Shown here: piece by piece, positions 36,172 to 48,110 of the stretch
Numbering within the stretch: position 1 is the first letter of the stretch
Layout of the letters: each line of letters opens with the position of its first letter
NCBI GenBank assembly: GCA_023105745.1
Contig: JALGQZ010000002.1
Coordinates: 41,895,997-41,959,996, forward strand
DNA length: 64,000 bases
Origin: Austropuccinia psidii
Lineage: Eukaryota > Basidiomycota > Pucciniomycetes > Pucciniales > Sphaerophragmiaceae
Direction of reading: 5' to 3'
Notes under the pieces: generated by a model
Told to the model about the DNA's origin: nothing
Databases searched by the model: none
The model's input: the letters and a program-made list of their open reading frames with translations, nothing else
Translations under genes and position numbers: made by a program

Positions 36172-37530
36172 TTAATATTTTTTAGTTCTTTTTTGGTCCT
36201 GAATATTACTTTCAAAGTACCCATTGACCTTTGAATTAATTTCAGTGGGGGTCATTTTCAAGAATTTGTCACCTACATTGAATAATTTATGGTAAATTTT
36301 CAAAGAACATCCAAAATGAGTTATTTTTTCATGATTGATAATTTCTGGAGGAGGTTTTGTTGTATGATGAACCATTGTTGATGTCTTCCAAAAAATCTTT
36401 ATGAGGCCAGGTTTTTTTGAAAAATCAATCTCCATTTTGAATTTGGGGAAGTGCAAGCCATGTCCAGAGGGGGTGAAGACAGTTGGGAGGGGATGGAAAT
36501 CTTTTTTTGATAAAAAAGAAAATATACCATAAGTCCAGGCATTGAGATTGTTTAAATCTTGGTGTGGCTTATTGAAAAATCAATCTTGAGTGACAATGAC
36601 ATTTGTAAAAGACTTGAATTCTTTGTTTTGATTGGAAGAAGTCCATTTAAGCTGACTTAAGCTTGGTAATTTGGCTGCTTCCATTAATGACTGATTTTCA
36701 TTTGCAGCTACTTTTGGAAAATGTGATATTATTGAGTAAATGAATTTGTCATATGGTTGAAGTTTGGTCTATTGCATGTTATCCAATTCAATTTGATGAG
36801 GAGTCAAACCAGGTTTTCTGGAGTAAACACTCAAGAATATTGAAATTGATTATTAATCATTAAAGGAACAAGCAAAAAGGATTACACACCTGCAGATGTT
36901 TCAGAATCTGAACCAGGACAAAACCCAATACCATTCATAATGCCTCCTAGGAGTTGCTTATTGGTTTTAATTTCTTGTTGATTTTGAGATAAGGAAATTA
37001 ATGTCATGATGAGGCTTTGGAGCATTTGAGAGTGGCCAGGAGAATTATCAAAAGGGGTCATTTCACATATGATGAAAGTTAAAAAGGGCTTTTTTGGTTT
37101 TATCAATGAGTACATAAGGATGGGGTAGAGTGTTGAGTGATGGAATTTTTAACCATGATGCCTTGGCCAATTTCTTGTGAATTGAAATTGTTGAAAAGCT
37201 ATTATATTCTGTGTTTAAATGGCCAAGGTGAGGCATGATTAGTTTTTAATCATGAATGTGTTGTCTTTGGCTTTGGGTGAGTTTTCTTTTATGATTTGAT
37301 TTGGTATTATTATCCTCATGATGTTCTATATTTGGTTTAGTCCTAACCATGACATCAAGAGGAGGAATAGTACTTTCAACATTATTCAAATCATTCTGAT
37401 GATGTGCTGAGTCTGGTTTAGTTCTAACCATGACATTATCAGAATTATTTGAAGAGTGGGATGGAGGAGGAGGTTTTTTTGGAATTTCAAAGAAGATGGA
37501 AGGGGGCTGAAATGGAATGACATTGCACAA
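36172..37530 (-). pseudogene. Uncharacterised gene inside HAR
   Basis: A nearly continuous minus-strand frame runs from 37530 to a stop at 36172. Exon 1 contains two copies of a segment around DVMVRTKP followed by HH and Asp/Asn-rich sequence (37246-37530). After a frameshift near 37115 comes a stretch with MLQSLIMTLISLSQNQQEIK. A donor GTGTGTAATC (about 36890) and acceptor ACTCCAG (about 36820) suggest an intron. Exon 2 carries HFPKFKMEIDFSKKPG, PPEIINHEKITHFG and a Lys-rich end. I do not recognise a domain. It lies between the transposase and the Myb-like gene, so it is either a third HAR gene or captured sequence. At least three stops or shifts make it inactive. Confidence 0.55.
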
Positions 37531-37559
37531 TAAGCCCTTGTGAATACTCCACCCCTATA

Positions 37560-38514
37560 TTAACAAATAAATAAGAATATTAAAAACAAATAATGATAGG
37601 ACAGTAATGATAATCATCAAAAAAAGAAAAAAATAATAAATTAAACATGATTATGATTTAAAACAAAAATAAATAATCATCAGTGATTCATTATGATGAT
37701 TAAAAAAAAGAGTTCAGTAATCATAATGATCAAAAAAAGAAAAGAAAATCATGAAGATGATTATTATTTAAAAAAAAAATAAAAAATAAAAAATCATCAG
37801 TGATTAATGATGACAATTAAAAAAAGAAAAAAAAGGAGGTCAGTAATGATGATGATAAAAAAACAAAAAAAATAATCATAAAGATCATTATGATTAAAAA
37901 AATAAAAAAGTCATTAGTAATTCATTATGATTAAAACGAATAATAAAAATGAAAATCATCAGTGATTCATGATGTTGATTAAAAAAAACCATCAAGATCA
38001 TTATTATTAAAAAAGAAATAAAAAAAGAATCATCAGGAGATTCATGATTAAAAAAATTATCATCAGCAGATTATTATTATTGAAAAATAAATAAATAAAT
38101 AATAATCATCAGTGATTTATTATGATTATTCAAAAAAAACATAGGTCAGTAATGAATGATGATTTAAAAAAAAGCCTAAAAAACAATCAGTAATAATCTC
38201 AATTAAAAAATTAATAAATAAACGATCATAAATATGATTATAATTTAACAAAAAATCAAAAAAATTCAACATCAGTACAGTATTAATCAAAAAAATAAAA
38301 CAAAATAAAATAAAATAAAATAAAATAAAATAAAATAAAATAAAATAAAATACAATAAAATAAAATGAAATAAAATAAAATAAAACAAAATAAATGATGT
38401 TAATGGACTCTGGAGGCTATTAATATCAAAAAATAAAAAAAACCTTCCAAATCAATTCAAAAGGTTTGAAGAGGATTAAACCCTTGAACCTCCCAGGACC
38501 CTTTTTGGGAGGTT
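37560..38514. repeat. A-rich low-complexity DNA with a TAAAA microsatellite
   Basis: Blocks of A-runs alternate with variants of ATCATCAGTGATTCATTATG at roughly 40 to 60-bp spacing, a degenerate tandem pattern. A run of TAAAA pentamers with few interruptions spans about 38296-38394. No gene is present. Confidence 0.75.
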
Positions 38515-38591
38515 CCAGGGTGACTGAAGGGTGGATTGTGATGGGTGGGGGGTTTTTGGAGGTGTATGTTGATGGATGTGGGGATATTGGA
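38515..38591. repeat. G-rich 30-bp minisatellite, left part
   Basis: Diverged copies of GGAGGTGGAAGGTGATGGGT plus GGGGGATGTT occur here and continue at 40376 beyond sA2. The array was split by that insertion. Confidence 0.6.
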
Positions 38592-40375
38592 TGTAAGGTG
38601 TGGATATGAAACTTTGATAAAATATCAAGTACTTTTCCTGTCCTCAAAATTTGTATAAGGTAAAATTATTTAAAAATAGTAAGAAATAGTATTTTTAAGA
38701 GAAAACACGCCAATTTTATTGTTTTTAACTTTGTAATTATAAAACAATAGTATAATAGAAACTTATTGTTTCACCAACAATAAAGATTTATCCAAAAATA
38801 CTCTACAAGAGATATTTAAGGCAACAAAAGAAATTTCTTCAAGAGCAATTTCAATTGAAATTAATTGAGCAAAGAACTGCAAGCAATTAGTTAAAGAAAA
38901 AAGTCTTTAAAAAGATATTTAAAGAGTAAACACGCCCAAAAGTGACCAGAGTGAATTTGGAAACAAAGTGACAAAGTTAACAGTGATGAAAGATGATTTA
39001 ATTCACTTTTGGGGTGGTTCAAGGGGTAAGATGATTATAATGATTTTTTAACGTGGTAAAGAGGTTTAAAATTATTTATAAAGGCTGGTTGGAATCTTTT
39101 ATTGACTGGTTTAACAGTGTTTAAACTAATTATACAAGGAAAAGATTCTAACATTAAGAGAAAAATGGGGCAAAGAAGATATTCTTTTATAGCCATCAAT
39201 TTTCTTATTCCAAAAGTCGAATTTACTCTTGTCAGTCGTGAAGAACAGTCTGACAACAGAAAAGCTAATTATGGAATCATTGAACCCTGGTTTAGACCAA
39301 AAAAGGGCTGGTTTGAGCCATTTTAGACCCTTAGATGAGCCATTACTATAGCAATACCTAGTCTAGAGCCTTGAAAACACGTCAGAATGTGTGTAAGAGG
39401 CGTAGAAACCAGTTAAAACTGTTTTTACTAACATTGTTTCAACTTAAGGGTAGTTTTACCCTCTTGGAAGCAGTTAAAGCTACCCTGGTTGGTATCGAAA
39501 CCTCATCATCAATTGAGTCACAGACCCTGTGACTCAATTCCAGGCCAAAAGTAATGAACTTTTGCATGGATTTTGACATCCCACGCCAGTCAGCAAGGAT
39601 TTTGGGGGTCTGGATCCCCCTTGGAGCTAGAGTACCTTTTTCCCCCCAGAATTAATCTTTCCAATTCATTTTTTCTTTAATTCCTCATCATGTAATACAC
39701 TTGTAATTTAAACATACAATTAAATCGAATTTTACAGTACACAACTGTAATAATTGATACCTAATATGTAAGTTATAGTTTACTTATGTAATACACACAC
39801 ACATTTTGACATTTCAATTGAAAATATTTCCATTCCTCATAGCTTCTAAACTAAACACAACACCTCAATTTTAACACAAAAATTGATGGTTAACACCACA
39901 TGTGGTGTGAATTAAATTAAGGTTTTGAGGATTTTCATAACTTTGTACAAAAAATACTAAAAACTTAATTTAAGCTTATTTAGAGCTGAGTTACAGAAAT
40001 TTCATCCAGAAGTGACCCTACTTTATTTTTTATGAGGCATCCAATGGTGTGATAATTTCTTTATGTTTATTTATTGGATAAAAAGTTATAAAATATTTGA
40101 TATAACTTTTAACCAAAAGTATTTTAATCTCATAATTTTTATTCAAAATTCATTTTTACTTAATTTTTACAAGTAAAAATGTATTTTCATAATTTTAAAT
40201 TTTATTGTAATTTTATTTTTAAATTATAACTAAATTTTGATTTTTAAATGTAAATTTGTATTTATATTTCAATTATTTATTTTTATAATTTAAATCAATT
40301 AATTTTATTTATATTTGTATCTTGATTTATCATTTGTGGTCTTTTGGGTATATGAAAATACCTCTAAGGCTCATA
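38592..40375 (-). mobile_element. sA2: solo LTR of family A
   Basis: This 1784-bp LTR starts TGTAAGGTGTGG and ends GGCTCATA on the plus strand. The 5-bp duplication TTGGA is perfect (38587-38591 and 40376-40380). The terminal CACA of the family is CATA here. It inserted into the G-rich minisatellite within HAR. Confidence 0.93.
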
Positions 40376-40450
40376 TTGGAAGTGGAAGGTGATGGGTGGG
40401 GGATGTTGGAGGTGGAAGGTGATGGGTGGGGGTACATTGGAGGTAGATGA
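40376..40450. repeat. G-rich 30-bp minisatellite, right part
   Basis: About two and a half well-matched units of GGAAGGTGATGGGTGGGGG with period 30 follow the solo LTR. Confidence 0.7.
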
Positions 40451-41220
40451 AAGTTTCACAAAAATGAAATAAATTTATTAGAATCAGTTTAAAAAGATAG
40501 AGTTGTGAAAAAAAACAAAAAAAAGTTACTTACCTAAATTAAAAAAGAAGAGTGAGTTTTTTTTTGAATGATCTAAAAAAAGAATATTGAAGAGTGAGGG
40601 GTGAAAAAAAAAACAAAAAATACAACATACAAAATAAAAGATACAAAATGAAAGATTCAAAATTAAAAATAAAAAATAAAAAATTCAACATAAAAAAAAT
40701 TAAAAATCAAAAATAAAAAAGAAAAAATAAAAATTCAAAATAAAAATTAAAAATTAAAAATTAAAAATTGAAAATATTAAAAATAAAAAATAAAAAACAA
40801 GAAACATATAGAAAAACAAGAAAAAATTAAAAAAATAAAAAGATGTCAAAAACAATAGAATGACATAAAACACAATTTCAAAAAAAAAAGGCAAAAAGTG
40901 GTCATAAACTTGTATTTGGCAAAAAATCCAAAATATAGGAAATACTGAGGGAGCCTTCAATTTCAATTTGAACAGACTTGGCATAAAGTATTGATGCAAA
41001 ACTTGCCCAAATTTTTAATTTTGTAATAAATTGCAATTAAATTTCATGACATAAGATCAATTGCAAGTTGGTGCCCCAATTACACATAAACATTGAATTT
41101 TCAATTTTGTAATAAATTGCAGTTAGATTTCACAACATAAGATCAATAATTATGCATAAACACCAGTTTTATTTAACAAATCACCACAAAAAAATGATCA
41201 CATGATGTATAGCTAATATT
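40451..41220. other. A-rich low-complexity spacer
   Basis: Runs of A with short T interruptions (40480-40900) are followed by a less biased stretch. It is downstream of the Myb-like gene. The phenylalanine-rich minus-strand frame at 40754-40999 is a product of the A-runs, not a gene. Confidence 0.7.
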
Positions 41221-42434
41221 TTATTTTTTATTGATTAATTTCAGAATGTTTTCCAGCTCCGCAATTGGTCTTCTTGATGACAATGCTACTATAGTGAGAT
41301 CCATCTGGCATTGCTTTTCCTTACATTCCATTTCACCATTCCACTTTTCTTTTTATATTTCTTCTTGTCAAACTCCATTTTCTTTTGCAACTTGACTTCT
41401 TCAAACCATTTCTTTTCCATTTAGCTTTCTTTCTCTTCATTCCACTTCTCCCTGTCCCACCCCAAATGAGCATTTTCACTCATTTCACGGGCTATGAATC
41501 ATGCATTTTGTCATTATGATCATAGTAACCATAAATCCAAAACATACCCTTTTGCTGTGATTCAAGCAAATTTGCATATGTCAGTGCAAACATATCCATT
41601 GGCCTTTTCCTAGCATCACTCTTGTCATTCAAGCTGGGCCTCAATGCTTCATTATGCTTTTGTGTTGAATGTGTTATGGATTTACTTTGCTGGTCAAAGG
41701 AGAAATAATCAAAAATTAATTTCATAAGTATGAGGCTTAAACATACTTACTGATTAATCTTGAAGGTTTTCCACTTGAACCAAGTCATCTTCATTATGAA
41801 GCAAAGCAACAAGATTGAGAGATGATTCCAAACCATTATTCTCCTTTAAAAAGCTAATGAGGATTAATTATTGCAGGTAAAAAAAGAAAGATAATATAAC
41901 TTACCTTATTGAGAAAAACATCATAATCATCATCAGAACCATTTAAGCTGTCTTTTTCTTGCAAATCATAGCTTGCAATGGGAGTGACATTGGGCTTGTG
42001 GCCAAAGAGCACATCCATTTCAGCATAGCAAGGACACATACCTTTAAGATTTTCACTCATTGATTTTATTTCTTTACTCTCATCTTCTTCTGTTATTCCA
42101 GCCCCAGTGAAATTTTTGAATTTTTTTTCTGCCATATGCTTCTTTTAATATGTTCGCCACTGATCTTGGATGCTGCTTGAGCTAACGTTTAGGCAATTTT
42201 GTGATTTTCTGTTGACCTCAAAGGCCATCAGCTGAAATTCATGCTGCTTTGATGAAGGATGTCTTCCAATAGATGTTGAACCACTAGTACCAAAACATAA
42301 CTCAAAATTGGATTTGACTGAAAGCCAATTAATTATGGTTATATAATCTGTAGGTATTTAGTGACCTGATGGATGTGGAAGGCCAGAGGTGATCTTAATA
42401 TCTGACTTCATGTGTGTTGCTTTGGAATGAGGCA
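41221..42434 (-). pseudogene. HAR Myb/SANT-like DNA-binding protein
   Basis: PIF/Harbinger elements need a Myb-like partner that binds the transposon and brings in the transposase. Reading minus from the ATG at 42434: MPHSKATHMKSD, probable intron, SNFELCFGTSGSTS, then the helical core with SIQDQWRTY and MAEKKFKNFTGAG, followed by MCPCYAEMDVLFGHKPNV. Next is an acidic segment (NGSDDDYDVFLN). Further introns are suggested by GTAAGT (about 41903) with AAAG, and GTAAGT (about 41749) with CCAG. Then come SDARKRPMDMFALTYANLLE and a Lys/Glu-rich helix. The end is RRPIAELENILKLINKK with TAA at 41221-41223. Stops after RTY and elsewhere make it a pseudogene. Confidence 0.75.
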
Positions 42435-42681
42435 TTTTTATATGGATGAAGAAGTATAAATGGACTGTAAGCTGTTCAGTCACATTGTCCAAAATGGAGT
42501 GTAGAAGAATATGTTGTACAGTTATGAATTGTGAATACTTATTTGGGTTGGGTTTCAAACTGAAATCCCAGATGCATGGGACTTGGTCAAAATACCAGGG
42601 GACTCAGTTAAACTGCCATGTGATTTACACATAAAAAACCCATGATTTAGTGTTGGGATTTGGGTGCCAAATCCTGCGTTA

Positions 42682-42716
42682 TTTTAAGGTGGGATTTGGT
42701 GACTTTGACACCCCCT
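42682..42716 (-). repeat. HAR right terminal inverted repeat
   Basis: Its complement begins AGGGGGTGTCAAAGT, identical to the left end for 15 bases, and it is followed by ATT as at the left flank. Confidence 0.78.
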
Positions 42717-42719
42717 ATT

Positions 42720-43716
42720 GTAAATATATTCTCTTCTATTTCGAAGTAATTTTTTTTCATTACAGAATTATTAAGCTTATTATAAAAGAAACAAATTCAT
42801 TATAAACCTAACAGATTGATTAAATACTTCATTTATCAATTATAAAATAAATTTAAACTTGATTATAAACTTAACAGATTTATGATAAAGCTAATGAGAT
42901 AATTTTTAAATTCATATATAACTTATAAGATTAAAAAATTAATTCATAATTGAGCAATTTATACAATGTAAATAAAATACAAAATTCATAGATTAATTAT
43001 AAGATTAATAAATTAATTCTAAAATTAGTAAATTGATTTAATAATTAATTAAGTAATTATTAAAATGTTAAATAAATCATCAACTAATAAATTAATTATT
43101 AAATTCATCTATTAATTCTGAAATCAATAAATTACTTATAAAATTGATAAATTAATTATAAAAATCATTAATTAATTATGAGATTTATAATCAATTTTAG
43201 AATTAATAAGTTAATTCTAAGATTGATTAGTTAGCTATAAAAGTAATAGACTAAATATAAAATCAGCAATTTATCAATTATAAAATTAAGATACTAATCA
43301 TTAAAATGATCAACTAGTTTCAAAATTAATGAATGGATTACCAGAGTAATAATTTGCTTATAAAATTGAGAAATTAATCATAAAACTAAATAATTTATTA
43401 TGAAATTAGTAAATTAATTATTAAATTAATTGATTAACAATAAAATTGAGAAATCAATTACAAAATCAGTAAATTGCTTAAAAAATTAATCATAAAACTA
43501 GTTTATTCATTATAAAATGATTAGTTTAATTTTATAATTGATTAAGAAACTGATTACAAAATTAGTAAATTGATCTTAAAAAAAAATCAATTAATTATGA
43601 AATTAATCAATCAATTACAAAATTAAGAAAATTACTATAAAATTAGGAAGAATAATTTTATAATTAATAGATTCATTCTAAAATTAGGAAAACTAATGTT
43701 ATAATCAATAAATAAA
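42720..43716. repeat. AT-rich degenerate tandem array, left part
   Basis: Variants of AAATTAATTATAAAATTRAT repeat at roughly 18 to 22-bp spacing with no gene. The same pattern resumes at 56852-57085 beyond TX, so TX appears to have inserted into one array. Confidence 0.7.
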
Positions 43717-43970
43717 GGGTGTTTGTAAAAACAGGTAAGCAATTTGGTCAAAACATGTTAGTCCAGCCCTTATGTTTTTTTACTAAAAACTTCTGTGTTC
43801 TGCCAGAAATTTGTAAAAACATGTAAGGTGTGTTTTTTAAATGAAATATAGATATTTAGCGCATTTCTGTAAGGTTTGACAATGAAACAATAAGTAAATA
43901 TTACAAATATTTCACTTATTTTACTCTAAATGTCTCTATTAATTTAATAAATGAAGTAAATAAGTATCAT

Positions 43971-45805
43971 TGTAAGGTGTGGATATGAAACTTTGATTAA
44001 AAATCAAGTACTTTTCCTGTCCTCAAAATTTGTATAAGGTAAAAATCAATTAAAAATAGTATGGAATATTATTTTTAAGAGAGAACACTCCAATTTTATT
44101 GTTTATAACTTTATTAGTATAAAACAATAATATTATAAAAATTTATTGTTTTACCAACAATAAAAATTTATCCAAAAAATACTCTACAAGAGATATTTTA
44201 AGGCTACAAAAGAAATTTCTTCAAGAGCAATTTCAATTGGAATTAATTGAGCAAAGAACTGCAAGCAATTAATTAAAGAACAAAGTCTTTAAAAGAATAT
44301 TAAAGAGAAAAAATGCTCAAAAGTGACCAGAGTGAATTTGGAAACAAAGTGACAAAGTTTACAGTGATGAAAGATGCTTTAATTCACTTTTGGGGTGGTT
44401 CAGGGGTAAAAATAATTATAAGAGTTACAAAAAATGATTATAATGATTTTTTCACGCGATTAAAAGGATTAAAATGATTTAAAAATGGTGGTTGGAATCT
44501 TTGATTGATTGGTTTAACAGTGTTTAAACTAATTAATAAAAGGAAAAGATTCTAACATGAAGAGAAAAGTGGGGCAAAGAAGACATTCTTTTATAGGCAT
44601 CAATTCTCTTACTCCAAAGGTAAATTTTACTCTTGTCAGTCGTAAAACACAGTCTGACAACAGAAAAGCCAATTATGGCATCATTGAACCTGGTTTAGAC
44701 CAAAAAGGGCTGGTTTAAGCCATTTTTAGCCATTTTTAGCCATTTTAGACCCTTAAATCAGCCATTACTATAGCAATACCAGGCCTAGAGTCTTCAAAAC
44801 ACGTCAGAATGTGTGTAAGAGGCGTAGAAAGCAGTTAAAACTGTTTTTACTATGGTTGTTGTATCTTAAGGGTAGTTTTACCCTCTTGGAAACAGCTAAA
44901 ACTACCCCAGTTGGTATCAAACCCTCATCATCAATTGAGTCCACAGACCCTGTAACTCAATTCCAGGCCAAAAGTGATGAACTTTTGCGTGAATTTTGAC
45001 ATCCCACGCCTGTCAGCAAGGAGTTTGGGGGTCTAGCTCCCCCTTAGAGCTGGAGTTCCTTTCCCCCCCCCAAATTTAATCTTTCCAATTTATTTTTCCT
45101 TTAATTCCTCATCATATATTATACTTATAATTTACATATGTAATTCAATTCAATTGTACAGTACAATACAATAATAATTGACACCTCATATGTAAATCAA
45201 AGTTCACTTATGTAATACATGCGCACATTTTGACATTTCAATTGAATTCAATTGAAAATACTTCAATTCCTCATAACTTCTAAACTAAACACAACACCTC
45301 AATTTTAACACAAAAATTGATGGTTAACACCACATGTGGTGAGAATTAAATTAAGGTTTTTAGGATTTTCAACTTTTGTATTGAAAATACTAAAAACTTA
45401 ATTTAAGCTTATTTAGAGTTGAGTTACAAGAATTTCACTCAGAGGTGACCCCACCTGATTTTTTATGAGGAATCCAATGGTGAAATAATTTTTATGTGTT
45501 TATTTATTGGATAAAAAGCTATAATAATTTTTATTTAACTTTTTCCAAATGTATTTATTTTTTCACAATTTTATTAAAATTTTATTTTTACTTAATTTTT
45601 TCAAGTATATATGTAATTTTATACTTACAGAATTTAATGTATTTTTATTTTTAAATTGTAATTAATTTTTTATTTTTAATATAATTTTATATTTATATTT
45701 TGATTTTTATTTTAATAATATAAATAAATTCATTTTATTTATATTAATATGTTATTTTTGTATATGTGGTCTTTTGGGTATATGAAATTACCTCTAAGGC
45801 TCACA
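43971..45805 (-). repeat. A2 3' LTR (left in window)
   Basis: It is 1835 bp from TGTAAGGTGTGG to GGCTCACA. A TATA-like CTATAAAAG equivalent reads CCTATAAAAG on the minus strand near 44590. Other frames in it are LTR shadows. Confidence 0.95.
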
Positions 45806-45818
45806 TTCCCTCCCCCTA
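45806..45818 (-). other. A2 polypurine tract
   Basis: TAGGGGGAGGGAA on the minus strand lies directly before the 3' LTR. Confidence 0.78.
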
Positions 45819-45828
45819 AAATAGAATA

Positions 45829-47590
45829 TTACTTTGTAATATTGGTGTTTCTAGTGTGTCTGAATCTCCTGAGGAGTTTGGTAGCTTCTGGTATATCTTT
45901 TTCTTCTAACCATTCATCTTCACAAGTTGGGTAACTGTACCTAACAAGATATTCCCTTACTTTCTTAGTTCTTAATTTTCTTTCTTTAAGAACTTTGGTA
46001 ATTTTCTTAGTACCAGATGTCTCAATAGGAGGTATAACTTGGGGAATCTTGTTTCTCAAGGGAAATTTCTCAGAATCACTAGATTTATATGGCTTCATCA
46101 AGCTTACTGGAAATGTGGGGTGCTTGTTGCTAAGTTCTTCAGATAACTCTACTTCAACAGCATTTTCTCCATGGAGGGCCTTAATCACAAAAGGTCCTGC
46201 AAAGGAGTCTTTCAACTTTTTACATCCTTTGATGTTATTGAAGTTAGTGGTGGATACAAGAACTAGGTCCCCCACTTTGAAATCTGGAGATGCATGTGAT
46301 TTATCCGCTTTGTCTTTAGCATATGCAAAAGAATCCTCCATGCATCTTACTGCATGCTTTCTAGCTTTGTCTAGCATTCCTTTGAAGCTAGCAGCTGTGG
46401 GATGTATTTCAATTAAGTCTTTCCTCAAGGAATCTTGGGGTAACTTGGGGTTCCATCCTTTTTCTAGAATAGCAGGAGTCTGATTGGTACTGGCATGGAT
46501 TGATGTTTTATATGCTAATTCCAGTGCTGGCAACAGAGTACACCAATCATGGGTAAATCCATCACAATCTTTGAATTCAAGGCCATATGCATAAAATCTT
46601 CTCACCATGTCCTCTAAGGTTTGGATCATTCTTTCAGCCAGGCCATCAATTTGTGGGTGGTAGGCTGTAGAGAAAGACAGTTTAGTGCCAAATAATTGGT
46701 GAAGATTTGTCCATAGTGCTGAAGTGAATTTGGGATCTCTATCACTGATGATATTTGTAAATATCCCAGTCCATGACACTACTCTATTCCATATCAGAAG
46801 AGCTGTATCCATGGCTGTATCATCTTTGTGACATGGTAAAAAGATTGGAGTTTTACTGAATCTGTCCACAATTACTAGGCAAGCATTATAGCTCCTGTCA
46901 CCTCCTGGTGGTAGGCCAGTTACCCAATCCATATGGACAATTTCCCAAGGTCTGTTTGGTTCTTGGATTTTTATCATATTTCCAAGTCTTTTGCCTGTGG
47001 ATTTATTTGCCTTTTGGCATCTGTCACAGGTTTTGCAATACTCTGCAACATCTTTCTGCCACATTGGCCACCATATGCAGGTCTTTACTTTTTCTCTTGT
47101 TCTGTCTTCAGATAGATGTCCTGAAAAGGGACTATCATGGCATTCTTTCAGTACAAGATTGATTAATGACCTGTCTACAACTGTCATTACACATGTGTGC
47201 TTGGTTCTGTGGTAAATTATACCATCCAGTAGGTGAAATCTTCCTTCATCATAAGATTTTCTCCATACTTCATCCAAGGCATGTATTAGAGAGTTGTCTT
47301 TACAGTCTTTGTTAAGTAATTGGCATAAGATGCTACAATTCTTATCTTGGGTGTAACTACTTCTGACTTCTTCAAAGAAGGTGGTGTTCAAGTCTGTAAC
47401 ACTTATTCCTTCTATTGGAATTTGTGGTGAAGCTTCTTCTGGCACATAAGCAGGATTATCAATATTATTTGGTAATGGCCATCTGCTTAGTCCATCTGCA
47501 TTCTTATGAATATTCCCATCCTTATGAACAATAGTCATATTTCCTCTGTATTCTTGTATGGCTATTTTCCATCTGAGCATGTGTCTGTTG
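45829..47590 (-). CDS. A2 integrase with chromodomain-like tail, open frame
   Basis: This lies within a 599-residue open frame (45829-47628) that first carries the end of RNase H and the tether [14 protein letters not shown]. The zinc domain is His164, His171, Cys201 and Cys204 (CDRC). The catalytic triad is Asp234 (VHMDWVT), Asp296 (IISDRD) and Glu332 (LAERM), with 35 residues between the last two. The C-terminal part has [13 protein letters not shown], then [39 protein letters not shown] and [10 protein letters not shown], a chromodomain-like module. All residues known to be required are present. The frame is joined upstream only through a frameshift near 47595, so expression as part of Pol is doubtful. 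Confidence 0.92.
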
Positions 47591-48110
47591 GGTGTTTTAC
47601 GTTCAAAAGTGATTTGACAGCTGTACAATCTGTTATCACTTCAAAAACACATCCCTCTAAAAAGTAGTTCAATTTTTCCAAGGCCCAGACAAGGCATAGA
47701 CATTCCATTTGACTTGCTCCATATCTGGCTTCAGTTGGTTTGATTTGCCTGGATATGAAACATATGGGTCCTTCTACAGGCTTATCATTTATGATCTGAA
47801 CTTGGTGAAGTGCAGCACCCGGTCCATCCCCTGATGCATCAATATACAGTTTGAAAGGCAATTTAAGGTCTGGCATCAGTAAGAGTGGAGCAGTGGTCAA
47901 TGCTTCTCTTAGAGACTCAAAAGCTTTGACTCTGTCAACAGTCATTTCAAATACTGTGTCTTTGTCACACAACTTATAAAGTGGTCTTGCTATGGATGCA
48001 AAATATTTAATGTGTTGCCTGTAATATCCTGCAAAACCTAAGAATGACTGAATTTCCTTCTTATTCTGAGGCATGGGTTTTAACAATACTGCTGCAACTT
48101 TGTTTTTGTC
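47591..48110 (-). pseudogene. A2 RNase H
   Basis: Catalytic residues are visible as Asp in [16 protein letters not shown], Glu in [17 protein letters not shown] and Asp in [13 protein letters not shown]. The frame (47562-48254) ends in a shift at an A-run (47594-47597) that lacks one base relative to B1 and A1. Confidence 0.88.

Larger units (their letters stand above)
24468..42716. mobile_element. HAR: PIF/Harbinger DNA transposon with inserts
   Basis: The ends are inverted: AGGGGGTGTCAAAGT at left and its complement at right, with similarity continuing for about 35 bp. Taking the outer A/T as terminal, ATT flanks both sides (24465-24467 and 42717-42719), fitting a 3-bp target duplication. 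Inside are a Harbinger-type DDE transposase (plus, 34839-36084), an uncharacterised gene (minus, 36172-37530) and a Myb/SANT-like gene (minus, 41221-42434). The two-protein set of transposase plus Myb-like protein is the hallmark of PIF/Harbinger. Removing A1 (10028 bp) and sA2 leaves about 6.4 kb. All genes are broken. Confidence 0.82.

Noticed and set aside
37560..38400. Possible CRISPR-like array of ATCATCAGTGATT motifs
   Set aside because: Spacing and repeat sequence are irregular, the context is eukaryotic and A-rich, and no associated genes exist.
40754..40999. Phe-rich hydrophobic minus-strand frame resembling a membrane protein
   Set aside because: It comes from A-runs; there is no sequence complexity beyond that.
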